This document shows positions 59,555-64,000 of a stretch of DNA of 64,000 nucleotides, piece after piece. The translations under genes were made by a program, and so were the position numbers. The notes beneath the pieces are model-generated. The model worked only from the letters and a program-made list of their open reading frames with translations, was not told the DNA's origin and ran no database searches. How positions within the stretch are numbered: the stretch's first letter is position 1; each line of letters begins with the position of its first letter. The stretch comes from UBA974 sp002292405 (GTDB lineage: Bacteria; Bacteroidota; Bacteroidia; Flavobacteriales_D; Sanyastnellaceae): assembly GCA_943842425.1 (NCBI GenBank), contig CALTBR010000003.1, forward strand, positions 883,672 through 947,671, given 5' to 3'.

Positions 59555-62020
59555 TCAGTGGCCGCTAGAGTTGTAGTTACATGCTACAGAAACAGTGCAG
59601 CCAAGAATTTCATCGTCATCACAAACCCCATCTCCGTCTACATCGTCATAGGCGCACCCACACTCGTATATGTCCCCTGGTCCGTTACACACTCCACATG
59701 AGTCGTAATTACCTACACAGTCGTCAATGTGATCGCACACACCATCTGAGTCTATATCCTCAGTGCAATCGCCTCCACAAACTCCAATAACATCAAGTTG
59801 TTCTCCATTACAATTGCAATCACCTTCTGGAATATCTGCACACCCACACTCGTATATGTCCCCTGGTCCGTTACACACTCCACACTCATCAAGTTGCTCT
59901 CCATTACAATTGCAATCACCTTCTGGAATATCTCCACACCCACACTCGTATATGGCCCCAGGTCCGTTACACACTCCACATGAGTCGTACTCACCTACAC
60001 AGTCGTCAATGTCATCACACACACCATCTGAGTCTATATCTGCAGTACAACTTCCTCCACATTCGCCCAGTATATCGAGTTGTCCTCCGTTACAATTGCA
60101 ATCCCCTTCAGCAATACCGTTTCCTCCACAAACACCACATTCATCATTATCTTGACAAGAACCATTGTCTTCAGTCGCATCAACATTGTAATTGCAAGCT
60201 GTAATATCTGTACATCCAGGAATTATAACAACATCACAACCAACACCAAAAGCACCAATATTTAAACCGTCTTGGCCACCTCCAATACATGGTGAATTTT
60301 CTTCCAAGCGTAGGTTACTTAAGGTTGGCTCACAGAGAAAAGGGTCTGAATATATGTTTCCATCAAGATAAGTAATGACACTATTATTATCTATTATACC
60401 ATCTACGGGTAAATTACAATAGGCTATATAAAGTTCTGATGTATCGCCCCAGTCAGACATCATTATGTCAGGCCCATGATTATTAAATACAATACAATTT
60501 GTTATACCTACAATAGAATTATAAATATATAGCCCTGCTCCAGAATAATCATATTCCCATTGTGACAATTCATTTTCAGTGATTGTACAATTTAACAACT
60601 GAACGGTTGAATTATTTATATATAGTCCCATACCACCCTCAAACCATTCAGGGTGAGGGATAGTATTACTTATGTCAATATGATTAAAGCTAAGGTGAAC
60701 ACTATTTATATATATTCCATACCCTGTTGAATTTTTAATCGACAAATAATCAAGGATTGAAGTATCATCCATAGAGTCATTAAGCCTAACCCCCCCCCAA
60801 TTTTCCATTGATTCATTTTTATCAAATATTATTCTATTTTGTTCTGTTCCTTGTGCTTCTAAATACCCATTTATTATAAATTGAACGTTTGGATAGAACT
60901 TTAATACAGCCCCAGCTTGAATTACTAAACTATCTCCTTGATCAACAATTATATCTTCTGTGATAAAGTATGTTTGATTTTGAAAAAGTGTATCAGAAAT
61001 ACTTCCAGTTAAAATAGATTCATTAATTCCAATTCCAGATATTCCCACCTGAAAAAATGCATTACCAAACAAATCTGGGCTATAGATCGTTAAAGTGTCA
61101 GTAATTAAGCCTAACACTTGAGGCGAAAATTCAACATTAATTTTATGAGTAGAATAAGGAGCTATAGTTACGGGAGTATCAAGGTTGGAAATAGTGAAGT
61201 TTTGAGTTAAAAATCCAAAAGTATTTATATTGAAATCAAGATCTCTACCATTATATATTATTAATTCTTGCTCTTGTGGAGTTACTGCTAATGAAACAGT
61301 TCCAATATCAAAATCTAATTTATTTAGATTTACATTAATTTTGGAACCTCCAAAAGATCCCATGTCATTTCTTGATCCGTCTAAATCATTATATAAATCG
61401 CTTGTCATACCAGCATCAATACATGGAGATCCACCACTTAACGAAAAATCATAGTTATTAAAGTTAACAAACATAGGATCACTTAATACATTATTTTCCC
61501 CTGGAGATAGATTGGTTATATCGTCTGTCCACGAGCTCCCATGATTATATGAACAATTATAATCTCCGAATACATTTGGACCATCAGTTACTGATAACCC
61601 CATAGTTCTTGAACCATCACCATAAAGTATATTTCCATATATAGACACATTGTTTTCTTCAGGGTTTGGATGGCTTGAAATGCATTGTCCTGTATATGAT
61701 GAACCAAGAGTTGAACTTACATAGATTGTATTATTGTATGCTCTCATTTTTCCTGCATTACTAATGCCTTTTGCATATGAAGGACAAATAGCAATTATAT
61801 TATTATTAAAAATTTGGGAATTGCACCCTTGCCAATTAGTTATCCCATAAGATGGATCAGGATACCCTGATGTTTGAGCTGTATAGGTGTTAATAATATT
61901 ATTTGAAATTACACAATTACTCGTACTGGCCCTTATTCCCGTTGAAAAATAGCTTGATGTTCCTCCGCCTAAAGTGTAAGCATTAATTTTCGTTGTTTGA
62001 TATAATATTATTTTTCGCAA
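59555..62020 (-). CDS. Beta-helix, ASH and VCGG segment of the giant protein
   Basis: 821 residues, the central part. It continues a right-handed beta-helix (SNCVISNNIINTYTAQ, IFNNNIIAICPSY). It then holds an ASH-like immunoglobulin domain (LDFDIGTVSLAVTPQEQELI ... PYSTHKINVEFSPQVLG), a second beta-helix (GIYINSVHLSFNHIDISN), and VCGG repeats with EF-hand loops (ADIDSDGVCDDIDDCVG). It meets the upstream segment at an A5 run near 62015 and ends in a frameshift after ACNYNSSGH. Confidence 0.65.
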   Translation of the reverse strand: MRKIILYQTTKINAYTLGGGTSSYFSTGIRASTSNCVISNNIINTYTAQTSGYPDPSYGITNWQGCNSQIFNNNIIAICPSYAKGISNAGKMRAYNNTIYVSSTLGSSYTGQCISSHPNPEENNVSIYGNILYGDGSRTMGLSVTDGPNVFGDYNCSYNHGSSWTDDITNLSPGENNVLSDPMFVNFNNYDFSLSGGSPCIDAGMTSDLYNDLDGSRNDMGSFGGSKINVNLNKLDFDIGTVSLAVTPQEQELIIYNGRDLDFNINTFGFLTQNFTISNLDTPVTIAPYSTHKINVEFSPQVLGLITDTLTIYSPDLFGNAFFQVGISGIGINESILTGSISDTLFQNQTYFITEDIIVDQGDSLVIQAGAVLKFYPNVQFIINGYLEAQGTEQNRIIFDKNESMENWGGVRLNDSMDDTSILDYLSIKNSTGYGIYINSVHLSFNHIDISNTIPHPEWFEGGMGLYINNSTVQLLNCTITENELSQWEYDYSGAGLYIYNSIVGITNCIVFNNHGPDIMMSDWGDTSELYIAYCNLPVDGIIDNNSVITYLDGNIYSDPFLCEPTLSNLRLEENSPCIGGGQDGLNIGAFGVGCDVVIIPGCTDITACNYNVDATEDNGSCQDNDECGVCGGNGIAEGDCNCNGGQLDILGECGGSCTADIDSDGVCDDIDDCVGEYDSCGVCNGPGAIYECGCGDIPEGDCNCNGEQLDECGVCNGPGDIYECGCADIPEGDCNCNGEQLDVIGVCGGDCTEDIDSDGVCDHIDDCVGNYDSCGVCNGPGDIYECGCAYDDVDGDGVCDDDEILGCTVSVACNYNSSGH

Positions 62021-63018
62021 TTATCTAAATAAACTCCGTAAACACTTGAATTAAAATTTGAATTAGAATTTAAAATATTATTAATAATTCTAATATTAGA
62101 TGAGTCTGCAGCTATGCATTTAGCTGAATTAGAATTACCATTACCATTAGAGATAGAATTTATTGTAAACCCATCTATTGTAACATCATTAGTAGTGTTT
62201 TGAATAAATATTACAGTTCCATTAGCATTTATAGCTGTATTATCAGCACCGTTAATTGATCGTAAATAAATCGACTTCTCCGAAATAATAAGATTTTCAT
62301 TGTAAACCCCATCATCTACAAGTATTTGTCCTCCCTCAATTGCGGCTGAAATTGCATATTGTATTGTTGAGAAAGGGTTGTCAATACTTCCATTTCCAAA
62401 TTGATCTGATCCTTGATTAGATACATAAACAACAGGATTTTCAATATCAATTACAAAAAACACATCAAGTGTTTGATCCACAGCAACATTTTCAAAAATA
62501 TAAAATGAAACTGGTCCAACAGAAACACCATTAATTAAAACATCTGAGACTTTATATCCAGGCATTGGATTAAATTCAAACATTTGTATTTGACCAACTT
62601 CAATGCTGATTTCTCCAGAAGGAAAAAATCTCGCCTGCAGACCATCAGAAGATGTAGTTATTATAGCAGGGTCGTCAGAAGGAGTAGCGTATAATATCTT
62701 AGTAAAACCATCAGACCCTGAAAAACCACTTCTCCATGCAATATCACCATTATATAATGATGGATTTGAATCAGATATACTATTTGATGTAAGTTGAAAA
62801 ACATTTGCACCATCCCAAAAAAATATTTCAGTTGAAGTCCAATTTTCACCTAATTCACCATCCCAAGCTATTTGACCATCATAGAGTGAAGGGTTTTTAT
62901 CATCAAAATCATTATTTGTAATTTGAATAATCTCTAGCCCATTCCATAAAAATATTTCAAAATCATTTCCCATCATGTGCTTCAAAAGCAATTTCATTAT
63001 TATATAAAGATGGGTCAC
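62008..63018 (-). CDS. Propeller and beta-helix segment of the giant protein
   Basis: 336 residues. The first 120 continue the N-terminal repeat ITNNDFDDKNPSLYDGQIAW and SDSNPSLYNGDIAWRSG. A linker domain (GYKVSDVLINGVSVGPV) follows, then the first coils of a beta-helix (VYVSNQGSDQFGNGSIDNPF, IEGGQILVDDGVYNENLIIS). The upstream repeats at 62963-63569 are in two other frames joined by single-base shifts. Confidence 0.6.
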   Translation of the reverse strand: MTHLYIIMKLLLKHMMGNDFEIFLWNGLEIIQITNNDFDDKNPSLYDGQIAWDGELGENWTSTEIFFWDGANVFQLTSNSISDSNPSLYNGDIAWRSGFSGSDGFTKILYATPSDDPAIITTSSDGLQARFFPSGEISIEVGQIQMFEFNPMPGYKVSDVLINGVSVGPVSFYIFENVAVDQTLDVFFVIDIENPVVYVSNQGSDQFGNGSIDNPFSTIQYAISAAIEGGQILVDDGVYNENLIISEKSIYLRSINGADNTAINANGTVIFIQNTTNDVTIDGFTINSISNGNGNSNSAKCIAADSSNIRIINNILNSNSNFNSSVYGVYLDNCEK

Positions 63019-63191
63019 CCCACTGTATCAATAGTGAATCAGAAATTAACATAGATGATGTGCCGTCCCAAAAATATAATTCATTGGAATTTACAAACGC
63101 TATTTGCCCTTCATAAAGTGAGGGGCTCGATCCAAATTCTGAAATCTGGACATTGTCTTCTCCATCCCATAAATAAATACCATTATAACCA

Positions 63192-63569
63192 TTACCTTTT
63201 CCATGCAATCTTACCGTTATATAATGATGGACTAACACCCTGCTCTGAGCTGATATCATATGAACTGATTCCATCCCACAAATAAATATTAACGCCATTA
63301 TTCGGGCCATTGCCACGCTGATAGGCAATTTGACCATCATTTAAAGAAATCTCATAAAAACAATTACTTGCGACAATAGATGTTGAGGTTCCATCCCAAA
63401 AATAAATATTACCTTGACTTTGATTATCAGACCAAGCAATAGTTCCATCCCACAAAGAGGGGGTGCCTAACTCAATACTCTCGCTAGCGATTTCATTAAT
63501 ATCAAATATTGTTTGAGCTGTCAAAGACAGAGTAAAGACACATAACAAAGAAGTAACTAAATATCTCAT
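63192..63569 (-). CDS. N-terminal segment of the giant protein
   Basis: 125 residues with signal peptide MRYLVTSLLCVFTLSLTAQ and three propeller-like repeats (ELGTPSLWDGTIAWSDN, GNIYFWDGTSTSIVAS, VNIYLWDGISSYDIS). The signal peptide is almost identical to that of the gene at 46664-47281. The frame breaks after GKIAWKR, and the family sequence resumes one base away as GNGYNGIYLWDGEDN. Confidence 0.65.
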   Translation of the reverse strand: MRYLVTSLLCVFTLSLTAQTIFDINEIASESIELGTPSLWDGTIAWSDNQSQGNIYFWDGTSTSIVASNCFYEISLNDGQIAYQRGNGPNNGVNIYLWDGISSYDISSEQGVSPSLYNGKIAWKR

Positions 63570-63622
63570 AGTCTATAATTAAGACTTACAAGATACAGCT
63601 ATTCAGATTTATAGCCTCGGCA
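63570..63622 (-). repeat. Spacer copy 5, truncated
   Basis: Carries the start-adjacent dyad, here with one mismatch (AGTCT/AGACT, 63570-63586), and the first conserved block up to CGGCATA. It then diverges completely. The hairpin and nuclease-tail remnant of copies 2-4 are absent, so the right edge of the array lies near 63622. Confidence 0.75.
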
Positions 63623-63689
63623 TAGCGATAATAGAGTAATTGAAATTCTTCTCCGCATTTTATATAACGCTTATTTTTGATGATATATA

Positions 63690-64000
63690 ATGAAACTCGG
63701 AAAAATAGATTACAGTAAAAAAAGAAGCAAGTACTGCATTCCAACTCAAAAACTACAATCTTGATTTTAATCTTATTGACTTTTGGACATGGAATCAGTC
63801 AGATTTAATTGAAAATAGAACAAGAGGTATTCTGGCTGAATTCATAGTTATGAAAGCTTTGGGTATCGAGTCATCAATAAGAGTCGAGTGGGATCCATAT
63901 GATCTAAAAACATTAGAAGGATACAAAATCGAAATAAAATCCAGCTGCATATATACAAACATGGGAGCAAAACGATTTCTCAACTATTTCATTTGATCAT
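63690..64000 (+). pseudogene. PD-(D/E)xK nuclease-like protein, frame-disrupted and cut by window end
   Basis: Starts MKLGKIDYSKK; an extra A in a run of seven (63717-63723) throws the frame. With that base removed the protein continues EASTAFQLKNYNLDF and RTRGILAEFIVMKALGI, then RVEWDPYDLKTLEGYKIEIK. Glu in LAEF, Asp in WDPYDL and the ExK of KIEIKSS form a PD-(D/E)xK-like site. A second shift near 63945 is needed to reach AYIQTWEQNDFSTISF. It resembles a widespread small hypothetical nuclease family. It runs out of the window. Confidence 0.65.

Larger units (their letters stand above)
54156..63569 (-). pseudogene. Giant multidomain surface protein, about 3,100 codons, frame-disrupted
   Basis: From the start at 63569 (MRYLVTSLLCVFTLSLTAQ) the order is as follows. 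First are WD/TolB-like propeller repeats (SLYNGKIAWK, IYLWDG). Next is a parallel beta-helix (GSDQFGNGSIDNPFSTIQYA), then an ASH/Hydin-like domain (about 61090-61330), and a second beta-helix. Long arrays of GCTDxxACNYDPxATxDDGSC and DECGVCGGxGIAEGDCDC repeats follow, with at least three cohesin-like domains among them (for example YRFYVNLLDPTDTFSAVFG). The end is a dockerin-like segment (DLSGNGNVGSEDLLIFLADF). At least eight frame breaks occur, several in short homopolymers. If error-free it would be a large cell-surface adhesin. No Por sorting tail is seen. Confidence 0.65.

Noticed and set aside
41558..64000. Prophage or ICE with attL/attR at tRNA-Gly
   Set aside because: No integrase, structural or conjugation genes and no second copy of the tRNA 3' end were found in the window; kept only as a weaker island idea.

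Overview
The window comes from an AT-rich genome of the phylum Bacteroidota, most likely a marine member of the Flavobacteriia. The supporting signs are promoters of the TTG-N19-TAnnTTTG type, no clear Shine-Dalgarno sequences, ribosomal proteins S4, S14 and L36 without zinc ligands, fusA followed directly by rpsJ with no tuf, a secreted enzyme with a Por-type sorting tail, and a large set of surface proteins built from FISUMP, BspA/DUF285 and VCGG repeats.

Layout. Positions 1-1008 hold the truncated carA. Positions 1129-19151 hold an unbroken str-S10-spc-alpha superoperon on the minus strand, rpsL through rplQ, with fusA, secY, map, infA and rpoA inside it. One promoter was found, upstream of rpsL, and a hairpin follows rplQ. 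From 19.3 to 41.5 kb come housekeeping genes: pcrA, a lipoprotein, an esterase and a secreted deiminase on the plus strand; a BI-1 family protein, folE and queD on the minus strand; then hldD, merR, an M23 peptidase and alaS. A long minus-strand run follows: a DUF4290 gene, murA, a thioredoxin-fold protein, grpE, dnaJ, an ABC-2 transporter pair, ppx/gppA and a sigma-54-type response regulator. A tRNA-Gly(GCC) gene at 41.56 kb marks the end of the conserved chromosome.

The accessory region runs from 41.6 to 64 kb. Its plus-strand part encodes a winged-helix plus family-A-polymerase-like protein, a small HNH protein, and a nuclease with six zinc ribbons and a Vsr-like C-terminus that is broken by one frameshift. 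These face a minus-strand array of secreted surface-protein genes. The array genes are separated by copies of one spacer of up to about 165 bp. Each longer spacer holds, on the opposite strand, the last 10-18 codons of the nuclease, a terminator-like hairpin, and a 6-bp dyad that directly abuts the next start codon. This suggests the array grew by repeated recombination of nuclease/surface-gene pairs. It is the most unusual feature of the window.

Many reading frames between 44 and 64 kb are broken by single-base insertions or deletions, mostly in homopolymers or repeats, while the first 44 kb is intact. Assembly error is therefore as likely as true pseudogenes or phase variation. The giant gene at 54156-63569 is described both as a whole and by its longest open segments.
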